Positions 31,028-37,992 are shown, numbered from the stretch's first letter. The stretch is 44,703 bases of DNA from JAJUFS01 sp964599565 (GCA_964599565.1 CAZRFE010000011.1:1-44703); one strand, 5' to 3'. The notes: a model not told the origin generated them from the sequence alone. Made by a program: numbers and translations.

Positions 31028-31600
31028 TTATGCCTTCTTCTTCAACTCGATGACGTCGCCGGTCGGGAGTGCCGAAACCAGCAGCGCACGTACCTGCTCC
31101 AGAGCTGCATCGGCCTCGCCGATTTCGAGCAGCGCCTTGCGGATCGCCTGGACGCTCGCGCTGCCGAGGTCGCCGCGCTGGAGGAGTTCCGACAAGGCCG
31201 CGAAAGCCTCGCTCATCTCCTTCAGGAACTTCGCGGCGGCGGCCATCGTCGTGATCTTCTTGCCGTCCTGCGTCGGGCGCGGCACGAGCATCTGCTTGAA
31301 CGACTCGCAGAACTCCGCGAGCACGTCGTTCCGATCCTGCTCGGGCAGCGCCATCAGGCAGGGCGTGACGAGCGCCGCCGGCATGTGATGCGTGCGGCCG
31401 ATGTAGCCCTTCAGCTTCACCCAGTCGGAGTTCTTGCGGACGGCCTCATCGGTGGACGGCGACCACTTCACAGGCTTGCCCTTGAGCGGCATGGCCTCGT
31501 ACTCGTAGCGGACGTTCTGCGCGAGGCTCGCCCCGATGTTCGGATGACGGAGCATGTAGTCGTCCAGCTTTCGGATGACCAGCAAATCCAGTGACTTCAT
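31028..31600 (-). CDS. hypothetical early protein between Cro and O
   Basis: A 190-aa protein of unknown family, mostly helical (NSDWVKLKGYIGRTHHMPAA, VLAEFCESFKQMLVPRP, AKFLKEMSEAFAALSELL). In lambda this position holds CII, but no helix-turn-helix is evident here. The plus-strand gene 31712-31984 begins 112 bp upstream in the opposite direction. Confidence 0.7.
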   Translation of the reverse strand: MKSLDLLVIRKLDDYMLRHPNIGASLAQNVRYEYEAMPLKGKPVKWSPSTDEAVRKNSDWVKLKGYIGRTHHMPAALVTPCLMALPEQDRNDVLAEFCESFKQMLVPRPTQDGKKITTMAAAAKFLKEMSEAFAALSELLQRGDLGSASVQAIRKALLEIGEADAALEQVRALLVSALPTGDVIELKKKA

Positions 31601-31653
31601 GAGCAGTTACCCCCGTGTGTCATGCATGTGAGCTTCTTGTTGTGCATCGCATC

Positions 31654-31679
31654 GCCTAGCCTCTGTTCACCGGCTAGGC
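31654..31679 (+). promoter_or_regulatory. leader hairpin before the antisense plus-strand gene
   Basis: GCCTAGCC (31654-31661) pairs perfectly with GGCTAGGC (31672-31679). A second small GGGGT/ACCCC hairpin follows before GGAGAA and ATG 31712. There is no U-tract, so a regulatory 5' leader is more likely than a terminator. Confidence 0.4.
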
Positions 31680-31711
31680 TTAGGGGTCCAGACAAACCCC
31701 GGAGAAATGAA

Positions 31712-31984
31712 ATGACGGAATTCGAACTACACATCGCGGCCCGCTTGACGAGCGTCGAGTACCTGCTGCGCGTCATCTTGCAGAGCCGCCTCATGGAGCG
31801 ACCTGATCCGCTGGGAGAGGCGCAAAAGGTACGGCGCGCGATGGTGGACCGAACTCGATTCGCAGCGACCAATCCAGAAGGCGGCGACCCAGATACCGGA
31901 ATGCGCGTGCAAGCCGCAGCCGCAGACGCCCTCGAAAGGTGGTTCGATCTGCTCGAAGCGGAAATTCGAGCGCGCCTGGGATGA
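31712..31984 (+). CDS. small protein antisense within the early operon
   Basis: A 90-aa protein with GGAGAA 5 nt before the ATG. It is helical: FELHIAARLTSVEYLLRVIL, RVQAAAADALERWFDLLEAE. It runs opposite to the early genes around it and overlaps the 3' two thirds of the minus-strand gene 31791-32102. It could be expressed in the lysogen or act like lambda OOP through antisense. Not recognised. Confidence 0.6.
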   Translation: MTEFELHIAARLTSVEYLLRVILQSRLMERPDPLGEAQKVRRAMVDRTRFAATNPEGGDPDTGMRVQAAAADALERWFDLLEAEIRARLG

Positions 31985-32102
31985 ATAATTCAGGGCCATG
32001 CTCGCCGACGACGGTCGGGCCACTGGACTTCTCACGGTCCTGCACGGCGTTCGGATTGACGGTCCACGCCATGTCGTCACGCGGGTCACGCGGTTTGTTC
32101 AT
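31791..32102 (-). CDS. small early protein carrying the tape-measure VGEHGPEL motif
   Basis: A 103-aa frame with GGAG upstream of ATG 32102. Residues ~27-43 read SGPTVVGEHGPELFIPG, a motif otherwise typical of tape-measure C-termini and present in this phage's own tape measure. The C-terminal 60 residues are Arg rich and amphipathic (RLRLRLARAFRYLGRRLLDW). They overlap the plus-strand gene, so their reality is less certain. It is the first gene after the terminator following Cro. Confidence 0.5.
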   Translation of the reverse strand: MNKPRDPRDDMAWTVNPNAVQDREKSSGPTVVGEHGPELFIPGALEFPLRADRTTFRGRLRLRLARAFRYLGRRLLDWSLRIEFGPPSRAVPFAPLPADQVAP

Positions 32103-32116
32103 GGCGCGCTCCGAGA

Positions 32117-32149
32117 ATAAAAACCCGCTCCCGACACACTCGGGAGCGG
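32117..32149 (-). terminator. terminator after the Cro-like gene (tR1-like)
   Basis: A 10-bp perfect stem (CCGCTCCCGA/TCGGGAGCGG) with loop GTGTG is followed on the minus strand by GUUUUUAUU. It lies 47 bp after the Cro-like stop and just before the next gene. In lambda logic it would limit early transcription until antitermination. Confidence 0.85.
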
Positions 32150-32196
32150 CAAGGGGTGGCGAACCACCCTGGGGGGGCTTCCGCTGGGGAAGAGGG

Positions 32197-32403
32197 TCAT
32201 GCGGCCTTACCGGGCGCAGAGAAAAGGTCAGGACGGATTTCGTGCGGCTCCAGATCAACGATCGCCGCAACTGAACCGACGCGGTTCGCAGGTACGCGCC
32301 GCCACTGGCTGACGGCGGCGACGCTGGTGCCCAGCCGTTTGGCAAGGGCGCTGGGTCCGCCTGCGCGTTCGAGAACTTTCTTAAGCTGTGCTTCGCGTTC
32401 CAT
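32197..32403 (-). CDS. Cro/YdaS-like repressor
   Basis: A 68-aa protein with one helix-turn-helix: GGPSALAKRLGTSVAAVSQW then RRVPANRVGSVAAI. This pattern is shared by Cro- and YdaS-type proteins of lambdoid phages. AGGAGG precedes the ATG. It is the first gene of the leftward early operon, divergent from the repressor gene. Confidence 0.87.
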   Translation of the reverse strand: MEREAQLKKVLERAGGPSALAKRLGTSVAAVSQWRRVPANRVGSVAAIVDLEPHEIRPDLFSAPGKAA

Positions 32404-32422
32404 CCGAATCCTCCTGACGGAA

Positions 32423-32451
32423 ATTTAAGCACAGCTTCAACCGCAATTCAA
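32423..32451 (-). promoter_or_regulatory. PR: early promoter PR (leftward)
   Basis: On the minus strand, -35 TTGAAT (32446-32451) and -10 TTAAAT (32423-32428) are 17 bp apart, starting 20 bp from the Cro start codon. Both are covered by operators. Confidence 0.7.
32424..32440. promoter_or_regulatory. operator over the PR -10
   Basis: TTTAAGCACAGCTTCAA: inverted AAGC-N3-GCTT with flanking T/A. Centre at 32432, exactly 23 bp from the next operator. Confidence 0.75.
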
Positions 32452-32463
32452 GAGCGGCTTAAG
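32447..32463. promoter_or_regulatory. operator over the PR -35
   Basis: TTCAAGAGCGGCTTAAG: AAGA-GCG-GCTT core with one mismatch to AAGC-N3-GCTT. Centre at 32455. Confidence 0.7.
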
Positions 32464-32496
32464 GCGAAGTTCCTAGGGTTAAGGAATAATTAAGCG

Positions 32497-32898
32497 ATGG
32501 GACGATTTGACAAGAACGAATTCGGTAGGCGACTCCGAGCCGCGCGCAAAAACCAACCAACCAAGGTCACGCAAAGCGACCTCGGCGAGCGGATCTCGGA
32601 GATGCTTGGCGAGGAGAACCCGATTTCGGGCTCCTCTATCGCCCAATGGGAGAAAGGTACTTCCCTGCCCACGCTGGATAAGCTGGCGGCCGTCTGCTCG
32701 ATACTTCGCGTCCAGTCCGACACGCTGTTGCAACTGGCTGAGCCTTCGTCACGGCCACCCGAATTCCTGGCGCACGCTGCCACTCTGCCGGAGCCGCTAC
32801 AGGAAGCGCTGCTCCAGATCGTTTCGCATCTTGCGGAAAAGAGCCCGTCGGAAAAGAGGTTCTACCGTGGTCTGGAGGCAAAAACAAAACGCCGATAA
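32497..32898 (+). CDS. CI-like prophage repressor, short form
   Basis: A 133-aa protein with an N-terminal XRE HTH: FGRRLRAARKNQPTKVTQSD, LGERISEMLGEENPISGSSI, AQWEKGTSLPTLDKLAAVC. The C-terminal ~55 residues are short and helical, with no S24/LexA-type peptidase (no Ser/Lys pair or cleavage site). RecA-driven autocleavage is therefore not expected. AAGGA lies 9 nt before the ATG. It is divergent from Cro and flanked by operators on both sides. Confidence 0.87.
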   Translation: MGRFDKNEFGRRLRAARKNQPTKVTQSDLGERISEMLGEENPISGSSIAQWEKGTSLPTLDKLAAVCSILRVQSDTLLQLAEPSSRPPEFLAHAATLPEPLQEALLQIVSHLAEKSPSEKRFYRGLEAKTKRR

Positions 32899-32912
32899 CC
32901 AAGGGGGGTTTC

Positions 32913-33239
32913 ATGAAACGCACCTTACTCGCTCTACTCATCATCACCCCGTTCACCGCGATAGCAAACGAAGGCCACGCCCTGCTCGTCGCAATGGAGC
33001 CAGCGGCCCGCATGGAGGCGCTTGGCAAGCTACTCACCCGAAGCGGATACCCGTGCGCCGTGTCCCGCGCATTCTTTCAGGGGTTCGATTCCGACAATGC
33101 GGCGTACTGGAACGCCTCATGCAAGGACGGCAAAGCCTTCAGCGTGCAAATCGCGGACGACTCGGAAGGCAACACGCGGATCATGGATTGCGCCGTTCTA
33201 AAGGCGATCGGTGTGAACTGCTTCAGTAAGTTCGAGTGA
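32913..33239 (+). CDS. secreted small protein co-transcribed with the repressor
   Basis: A 108-aa protein. The signal peptide MKRTLLALLIITPFTAIA ends at an AxA-type site before NEGHALL. The mature part has four Cys, possibly two disulfides (GYPCAVSRAF, ASCKDGKAF, IMDCAVLKAIGVNCF). It begins 14 bp after the repressor stop and ends before a terminator, so it should be made in the lysogen. Role unknown; a conversion or exclusion factor is possible. Confidence 0.72.
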   Translation: MKRTLLALLIITPFTAIANEGHALLVAMEPAARMEALGKLLTRSGYPCAVSRAFFQGFDSDNAAYWNASCKDGKAFSVQIADDSEGNTRIMDCAVLKAIGVNCFSKFE

Positions 33240-33258
33240 TTTAACCCTGCCCCGCCGA

Positions 33259-33282
33259 AGCCCCGCTCAGGGGCTTTTTTTT
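33259..33282 (+). terminator. terminator of the repressor transcript
   Basis: Stem AGCCCC/GGGGCT with loop GCTCA is followed by eight T on the plus strand, 20 bp after the secreted-protein stop. Confidence 0.9.
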
Positions 33283-33321
33283 CGCTCCGCACAAATGGCA
33301 TAAGCCCCACTTCAATTTTTT

Positions 33322-33338
33322 CTTAAGCTCCCCTTGAG
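33322..33338. promoter_or_regulatory. operator over the PL -35
   Basis: CTTAAGCTCCCCTTGAG: AAGC-TCC-CCTT core, centre 33330. It is 23 bp from the second operator, the same spacing as at PR. Confidence 0.7.
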
Positions 33339-33362
33339 TTTGCTCTTAAGCTGTGCTTTACT
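33334..33362 (+). promoter_or_regulatory. PL: early promoter PL (rightward)
   Basis: -35 TTGAGT (33334-33339) and -10 TTTACT (33357-33362) with a 17-bp spacer. It drives the plus-strand small-gene arm starting at 33416. Confidence 0.7.
33345..33361. promoter_or_regulatory. operator over the PL -10
   Basis: CTTAAGCTGTGCTTTAC: perfect AAGC-TGT-GCTT core. Its central 11 bp equal those of the operator at 32424 on the opposite strand. Centre 33353. Confidence 0.75.
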
Positions 33363-33415
33363 TTCTCCACGGGCAGAAAGCCCTACGGCAAAACCACCAA
33401 GCAAGGGGAGGGGAG

Positions 33416-33715
33416 ATGGAAGGCATCAGGATTCTGGACCCGCGCACGGCATCCACGGTTGGAGCACGTCAGCTGCGCGACCGCCGACGGATGACGCGCA
33501 TCGGCGCGGACCTCCCCAAGAAGGCGCACACCGACTGGAAAGCCAAGTACGAGGCCGAGCGCGGCCGCGCGCTGGATGAGGCGATCGCCACGGTCAAGGC
33601 GCTCCTGCGTAACCCCAATCGTCCGAAGCCGGAAAGCCCCGAGGGTCGCGCCTACGTGATGGCCCTGCAGTCGTCAGTGACAGCGCTGGAACTGCTGAAG
33701 GAGGGCGCGCGGTGA
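33416..33715 (+). CDS. first gene of the rightward arm, hypothetical
   Basis: A 99-aa basic helical protein (VGARQLRDRRRMTRIGADLP, YEAERGRALDEAIATVKALL). GGGGAGGGGAG precedes the ATG. In lambda the first PL gene is N, but no arginine-rich N-like motif is certain here. Not recognised. Confidence 0.65.
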   Translation: MEGIRILDPRTASTVGARQLRDRRRMTRIGADLPKKAHTDWKAKYEAERGRALDEAIATVKALLRNPNRPKPESPEGRAYVMALQSSVTALELLKEGAR

Positions 33716-33933
33716 GCCTGCGAATCAAGAAACTCGAAATCGCCCTCGAGTGCCGCCCGTTGACGAGCAGCTACATCGGGAAGGTATCGCTCAGCGACGG
33801 TGAGACCTCCGTCCATTTCGACCTCACGGAAGAACAGATCAGCGTCATCTGCGGCACGGCTTACGGCGTCGTCAATGACCAGATGGAGGCGCTGGCGCTG
33901 AAGGCGGCGCGCTTCAAGAGGGGTCAAGCATGA
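33712..33933 (+). CDS. hypothetical protein
   Basis: A 73-aa protein from GTG 33712 (GTGA overlap, AGGAGG upstream). The alternating strand pattern (LEIALECRPL, SSYIGKVSLSDGETSVHFDL) suggests a small beta protein with a C-terminal helix. Not recognised. Confidence 0.65.
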   Translation: MSLRIKKLEIALECRPLTSSYIGKVSLSDGETSVHFDLTEEQISVICGTAYGVVNDQMEALALKAARFKRGQA

Positions 33934-34223
33934 AGCGCCTCTCCCCCGCTTTCGCTCTCGCGGTGCTGGCTTCGGTCGGAATGTCCGCTCCCGCTCCCAG
34001 CCAAGGCAACGGCTTCAACGCGCCGACGGCACAGCCGAGTCAGGGCGACCGCCAGGGCAACACCTTCGCGGATCGCGTGGTCCGCGGAATCGTCGGCGGC
34101 CGCATCGGTCGCCGCGGCATCGCGAAGTCGCGCAACGGCCGTCCTGACACCGGCGTTGCCCGGATCAAGCGCGCCGCTCGCAAGCGGCGGAATCAGATTC
34201 GCGCGAAGCGGAGGGCGTCATGA
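33930..34223 (+). CDS. secreted, very basic small protein
   Basis: A 97-aa protein with signal peptide MKRLSPAFALAVLASVGMSA, then a Gln/Asn-rich stretch and an Arg/Lys-rich C-terminus (IKRAARKRRNQIRAKRRAS). It overlaps its neighbours by ATGA. Role unknown; the combination of export signal and strong positive charge is unusual. Confidence 0.6.
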   Translation: MKRLSPAFALAVLASVGMSAPAPSQGNGFNAPTAQPSQGDRQGNTFADRVVRGIVGGRIGRRGIAKSRNGRPDTGVARIKRAARKRRNQIRAKRRAS

Positions 34224-34504
34224 GTCGTGTAGCAGAAAACGTAGCGCCTATTAACGCACAGACCTCCATCGAGGAGATGAAGGCGCAGTTGCGCAGGCAG
34301 GCCGTGCAGAAGAACGCGACATGGCCCAGCGTCCTCCTTAAGCACTTGGTTCGACTCGTCGATGACCATGACCGTTTGCAGGCGCTGGTCGATGAGCGTT
34401 CCGACACGTTCGTAATCAACGCCGCGGACGAACACAGCGGCCTGCGTTGCTCGCAATGCGGATCAGCGGACGGCGAGCATTGGGATACGGGGTGCGACGC
34501 ATGA
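34220..34504 (+). CDS. hypothetical protein with C-terminal zinc-like motif
   Basis: A 94-aa helical protein ending in CSQCGSADGEHWDTGC, a possible single zinc site. It overlaps both neighbours by ATGA. Not recognised. Confidence 0.65.
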   Translation: MSRVAENVAPINAQTSIEEMKAQLRRQAVQKNATWPSVLLKHLVRLVDDHDRLQALVDERSDTFVINAADEHSGLRCSQCGSADGEHWDTGCDA

Positions 34505-34788
34505 CCTGCCCCGCCTGCCTCTCCGGCCAGCTCTGCGATTACGGCCTTTCCCTCAGCGACAACATCGCCAAGAAGGAATCAGCCGAGCGCAACGCCATCG
34601 AGCGGCATCGCTACGGCGGTCCGAGTCCGTGGCCGCAGATCGAGGACGCGAAGGTCGCGCGCAATGAACTGCTCGCGCACAAGCACGGCGACATTCCCCC
34701 GCATGAGCGGGACGACCGCTGCGACTGCTGCAACATGCGCGGCGTTCAGCATGAACCCGAGGGCTACAACGTGAGGATGAGGGCATGA
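34501..34788 (+). CDS. hypothetical Cys-rich protein
   Basis: A 95-aa protein with N-terminal CPACLSGQLC and C-terminal CDCCNMRGVQHEPEG, both possible metal sites, around a charged helix. It follows another zinc-like protein, suggesting a pair. Not recognised. Confidence 0.65.
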   Translation: MTCPACLSGQLCDYGLSLSDNIAKKESAERNAIERHRYGGPSPWPQIEDAKVARNELLAHKHGDIPPHERDDRCDCCNMRGVQHEPEGYNVRMRA

Positions 34789-35120
34789 GTTCGATTTCAA
34801 AAGGAACGCTGGTTCGCTTCGTGCCGGGCGAATTGCCGGAAGGCCCGTGGCAAGGCTGCGAGGACACCGTGTTTCGCATCGTCGATGTGAAGACGACTTC
34901 CGAACTTCAGGACCACCTGCGCAAAACGTGGACCGAAGACGGGTACGGCGAGCTGGCTGCGGCGCTGCTCGGGATCGCGCACGGTCAGTTTGAACGGCAC
35001 GTTCGACTTGAGTACCACGCGGGCATCAAGCCTGCGTTTACGGCGAAAGAAGTCTGCGCCGTTGGCTCATGGCTGCCGCCAGATGTTCTCGAAGACGTGC
35101 TCGAGGATGAAGCCGCATGA
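34785..35120 (+). CDS. hypothetical protein
   Basis: A 111-aa protein: barrel-like start (KGTLVRFVPGELPEGPW, EDTVFRIVDVKTTSEL), central helix and acidic C-terminus (PDVLEDVLEDEAA). ATGA overlaps at both ends. Not recognised. Confidence 0.65.
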   Translation: MSSISKGTLVRFVPGELPEGPWQGCEDTVFRIVDVKTTSELQDHLRKTWTEDGYGELAAALLGIAHGQFERHVRLEYHAGIKPAFTAKEVCAVGSWLPPDVLEDVLEDEAA

Positions 35121-35227
35121 CCGCCCTCCTCGCCTTCATTTTTCTCGCCCTCCTCTACTGCATCCGTCTCGCATGGAAGCAGTCCTTGGAGGAGATCAAG
35201 CAGATTCGGATTGTGGGGGTGGAGTAA
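35117..35227 (+). CDS. 36-aa single-pass membrane protein
   Basis: MTALLAFIFLALLYCIRLAW forms a clear transmembrane segment, followed by a short charged tail (KQSLEEIKQIRIVGVE). The start overlaps the previous stop (ATGA), and the next gene begins 5 bp later. Confidence 0.62.
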   Translation: MTALLAFIFLALLYCIRLAWKQSLEEIKQIRIVGVE

Positions 35228-35232
35228 CCGTC

Positions 35233-35703
35233 ATGGGCAGAGAAGTAAAACGCGTTCCCGTTGGTTTCGATTGGCCGGTCGGCAAGACGTGGTGGGGCTA
35301 CGTCATCGACGTTTCCGTGAACTGCCAGACGTGCAAATGCACGGGCACCGTGCCTTTCAATCCCGGTGGCAGCTTTCCGCTTCAGCGTCGAGACGACGCG
35401 GGAAACGTCATCGGCTGGTGGTGCCCGAATTGCGACGGCGATGGTCGTGCAACGCCGCGCTTCGAAGTTCCGGAAGGCCCTGCATTCCAGATGTGGGAGA
35501 CGACATCGGAAGGATCGCCCATTTCGCCTGCATTCGAAACGCCGGAAGAACTGGCCCGATGGCTCGCGGACAACAGAGCGAGCGCCTTCGGTCGCAGCAC
35601 GGCTACCTACGAACAGTGGCTCGCAATGATTCATGAAGGATGGGCGCCGTCCGCAGTCTGCGACGCCAAAGGATTCCGCTCCGGTGTCGAGGCTGCGTCA
35701 TGA
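35233..35703 (+). CDS. conserved phage hypothetical protein with CxxC sites
   Basis: A 156-aa protein. Its opening VKRVPVGFDWPVGKTWWGYV is shared by phage proteins of unknown function. It has CQTCKCTG and WWCPNCDGDG (DnaJ-like zinc ribbon), and a C-terminal SPAFETPEELARWLADN. A role in binding nucleic acid or protein is possible. ATG 35233 lies 5 bp after the previous stop. Confidence 0.72.
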   Translation: MGREVKRVPVGFDWPVGKTWWGYVIDVSVNCQTCKCTGTVPFNPGGSFPLQRRDDAGNVIGWWCPNCDGDGRATPRFEVPEGPAFQMWETTSEGSPISPAFETPEELARWLADNRASAFGRSTATYEQWLAMIHEGWAPSAVCDAKGFRSGVEAAS

Positions 35704-35900
35704 AACTCTGCACCTACCACCAGGACCGCCAACAATTCCTCGGAGAGCTTCGGGTAGATGCCGCGCGCGCCGAGAGCCACAACGACCCGCGCGTGAAGAA
35801 CTTCTACGCCTCGCAGCTGAAAAGCGAACAGGCGCGGTTCGATGCGGACATCAAGACGTGCGGGGAATGCGAGGAGGAGCCATGCGCCCAGTCAGCGTAA
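35700..35900 (+). CDS. small Cys-containing protein
   Basis: A 66-aa protein from an ATGA overlap; a helical middle with CGECEEEPC near the end. Not recognised. Confidence 0.62.
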   Translation: MKLCTYHQDRQQFLGELRVDAARAESHNDPRVKNFYASQLKSEQARFDADIKTCGECEEEPCAQSA

Positions 35901-36115
35901 TTCCCACACCGAAAGCGATTCGGCACTGGGTCGACGAGCGAGACGGCTTTGTCGGCGTGCTGGATGGAGACAAGCGCGTCGTGGTTGCGAAAGCAGATGC
36001 CGCCGCAATCGCGCACCGCTCATTCGCGCAGGCCTGCGGATCGCTTGGAGCGAAGGCGCGGCGCGTATTACTCGGCCAGCCGTGGACCGATCCGGATGGG
36101 CCGGCGGCGGCGTAG
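35882..36115 (+). CDS. small hypothetical protein
   Basis: A 77-aa protein overlapping the previous gene by 19 nt. GAGGAG precedes ATG 35882. Pattern HWVDERDGFVGVLDGDKRVV. Not recognised. Confidence 0.6.
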   Translation: MRPVSVIPTPKAIRHWVDERDGFVGVLDGDKRVVVAKADAAAIAHRSFAQACGSLGAKARRVLLGQPWTDPDGPAAA

Positions 36116-36117
36116 AC

Positions 36118-36291
36118 ATGGAAAAGATCAGCGACGAACTCAAGAAGATTGCTGACGCACACGAGAACAACGGTGATTGGGTACGCGCGAATGTCGCGCG
36201 GGAATGCCAGGTGATCGCGCAGGCAATCGAGGTGCGGCAGCAGATGGAGGCGGCATTGCAGGTAACGCGCGCCGCGCGTCTGGTCGCATGA
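36118..36291 (+). CDS. 57-aa helical protein
   Basis: Short helical protein (DELKKIADAHENNGDWVRAN, VIAQAIEVRQQMEAALQV), two bases after the previous stop. Not recognised. Confidence 0.6.
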   Translation: MEKISDELKKIADAHENNGDWVRANVARECQVIAQAIEVRQQMEAALQVTRAARLVA

Positions 36292-36500
36292 ACGACGACG
36301 AGACAACGCTTCAACACCAGCTCGCGCAGCAGGAGCGCGAGGAATACGAGCAATGGTTACAGGAGAACGATGATGTTTCAGAGAGCAGAACGAAAGAAGT
36401 CCCGCCTGCGACTCGCGCTGTGCGGTCCCTCGGGGTCCGGCAAGACTCGCAGCGCGCTGGAACTGGCGCAGGGGCTCGGCAACAAGATCGCCCTCGCTGA
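36288..36500 (+). CDS. small protein overlapping the Sak4-like gene
   Basis: A 70-aa frame from an ATGA overlap. The first 29 residues (TTLQHQLAQQEREEYEQWLQ) are plausible. The rest overlaps the Sak4-like gene by 131 nt and has low-complexity composition. It may serve mainly for translational coupling. Confidence 0.45.
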   Translation: MNDDETTLQHQLAQQEREEYEQWLQENDDVSESRTKEVPPATRAVRSLGVRQDSQRAGTGAGARQQDRPR

Positions 36501-37272
36501 TACCGAACACGGCAGCGCCTCGCTGTACTCGGACGTGTGCGAGTTCGATGCCGCAGAGATTGTCGCGCCCTACTCGCCCGACAAGTACATCGCCGCCATC
36601 GACGCCGCAGCAGCCGGCGGCTATGACGTCCTGATCATCGACAGCCTGAGCCATGCATGGGCAGGCGAAGGCGGCATTCTCGACATCAAGGACGCGGCAG
36701 AGAAAGCGAGCCGCAGCAAGAACGGCTATGCCGCGTGGCGCGAAGTCACACCGATGCACAACAAGCTGGTCGAGAAGATCCTCGCCGCGCCGCTGCACAT
36801 CATCGTGACGATGCGCACCAAGACCGCCTACGAGGTGCAGAAGGACGAGAACGGCAAGACCAAGCCGGTGAAGATCGGCCTCGCACCTGTGCAGCGCGAT
36901 GGCATGGAGTACGAGTTCACCTGCGTTCTCGACATCGACGTCGAGAGCCACATCGCCACGTCCAGCAAGGACCGCACTCGCATCTTCGACGGTCGCCACC
37001 TGCTGCTGACGAAACAGGTCGGCGAGGAACTGTATGCCTGGCTCGAGTCCGGCATCGACCTCGAGAAGATCATCCGCGAGCAGCGCGAAGGGTTCATGGA
37101 GCGTCTGGACGCGGCCACGACCCGCGCGGAGCTACGCGCGCTGTTCGAGGACTGCAAGCAGTTCGCGAAGGCGCGCAATGACAAGGACTGGTGGGACGAC
37201 ATGAAGGATCGTATTGAGCTGCGCGTCGTGGAACTTCCCGAGGACACCAAACCCACGGCCGATGCGGCCTGA
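36370..37272 (+). CDS. Sak4-like AAA/RecA-type ATPase
   Basis: A 300-aa protein (AAA_24/Sak4 type). Walker A GPSGSGKT is at residues 19-26, Walker B YDVLIIDSLSH near 85-95, then a conserved MHNKLVEKILAAPLHIIVTM and GMEYEFTCVLDID. Sak4 proteins are single-strand annealing or RecA-like recombinases that work with phage SSB. AGGAG lies just before two tandem ATGs (36370, 36373). It is followed by an exonuclease and SSB, so a recombination module is clear. Confidence 0.9.
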   Translation: MMFQRAERKKSRLRLALCGPSGSGKTRSALELAQGLGNKIALADTEHGSASLYSDVCEFDAAEIVAPYSPDKYIAAIDAAAAGGYDVLIIDSLSHAWAGEGGILDIKDAAEKASRSKNGYAAWREVTPMHNKLVEKILAAPLHIIVTMRTKTAYEVQKDENGKTKPVKIGLAPVQRDGMEYEFTCVLDIDVESHIATSSKDRTRIFDGRHLLLTKQVGEELYAWLESGIDLEKIIREQREGFMERLDAATTRAELRALFEDCKQFAKARNDKDWWDDMKDRIELRVVELPEDTKPTADAA

Positions 37273-37284
37273 TCAGGAGCAGTC

Positions 37285-37992
37285 ATGCACGTTATTACGA
37301 TCGACATCGAAACGATTCCGGACCAGCGCGAAGGCGCGCAGGCACGCGCGGCGGAGAACGTCGCGCCTCCGGGCAACTACAAGAAGCCCGAAACCATCGA
37401 GAAGTGGTGGGAGGAAACCGGCAACGAACTGAAGGCAGAGGCGTACCGCAAGACTGCACTCGACGGCACGACGGGACAGATCGCCTGCATCGGCCTTGCC
37501 ATCGACGACGGCCCCGCGAGCGTGTTCTCGCAGCACTTGTGCGGCGATGAAGCGGGAGTGCTGACGGCGGCGCTGCAGTACATCGCCAATGCCACGGGCT
37601 GGAAGGAAACGGCATCGCGTCCGCTGCTCCTGTGGGTCGGGCACAACCTGGCGAACTTCGACCTGCGCTATGTCTGGCAGCGTTGCGTGATCAACGGCGT
37701 CCGTCCGCCAATCAAGCTTCCCGTCGAGGCAAAGCCGTGGGACGAAGAAATCTTCGACACCATGACGAAGTGGGCGGGTGTCCGCGGCACGGTCGGCCTC
37801 GCGCGCCTGTGTGATGCGCTCGGGATCGCCGTGAAGGAATCGGACATCACGGGCGCGACGGTGTGGGATGCGTGGCAGGCGGGGCGCTTCGAGGACGTTG
37901 CCGACTACTGCGCACAGGACGTCATCGCGACGCGGGAAGTCTACAAGCGGCTGACGTTCCAGAGCGCGCCGGCACAGCAGGAGGCCGCGTAA
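37285..37992 (+). CDS. PolB/DnaQ-like 3'-5' exonuclease
   Basis: A 235-aa DEDD-type nuclease: ExoI VITIDIETIP (Asp, Glu), ExoII LLLWVGHNLANFDLRYVW, ExoIII VADYCAQDVIATREVYKRL. There is no polymerase domain. It sits between the Sak4-like gene and SSB, where other phages have a 5'-3' exonuclease. It probably trims DNA ends for annealing. AGGAG lies 5 nt before the ATG. Confidence 0.88.
   Translation: MHVITIDIETIPDQREGAQARAAENVAPPGNYKKPETIEKWWEETGNELKAEAYRKTALDGTTGQIACIGLAIDDGPASVFSQHLCGDEAGVLTAALQYIANATGWKETASRPLLLWVGHNLANFDLRYVWQRCVINGVRPPIKLPVEAKPWDEEIFDTMTKWAGVRGTVGLARLCDALGIAVKESDITGATVWDAWQAGRFEDVADYCAQDVIATREVYKRLTFQSAPAQQEAA

Noticed and set aside
31028..31600. CII-type activator between Cro and O
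   Set aside because: Position fits, but no helix-turn-helix or CII-like pattern is visible, so it is left as hypothetical.
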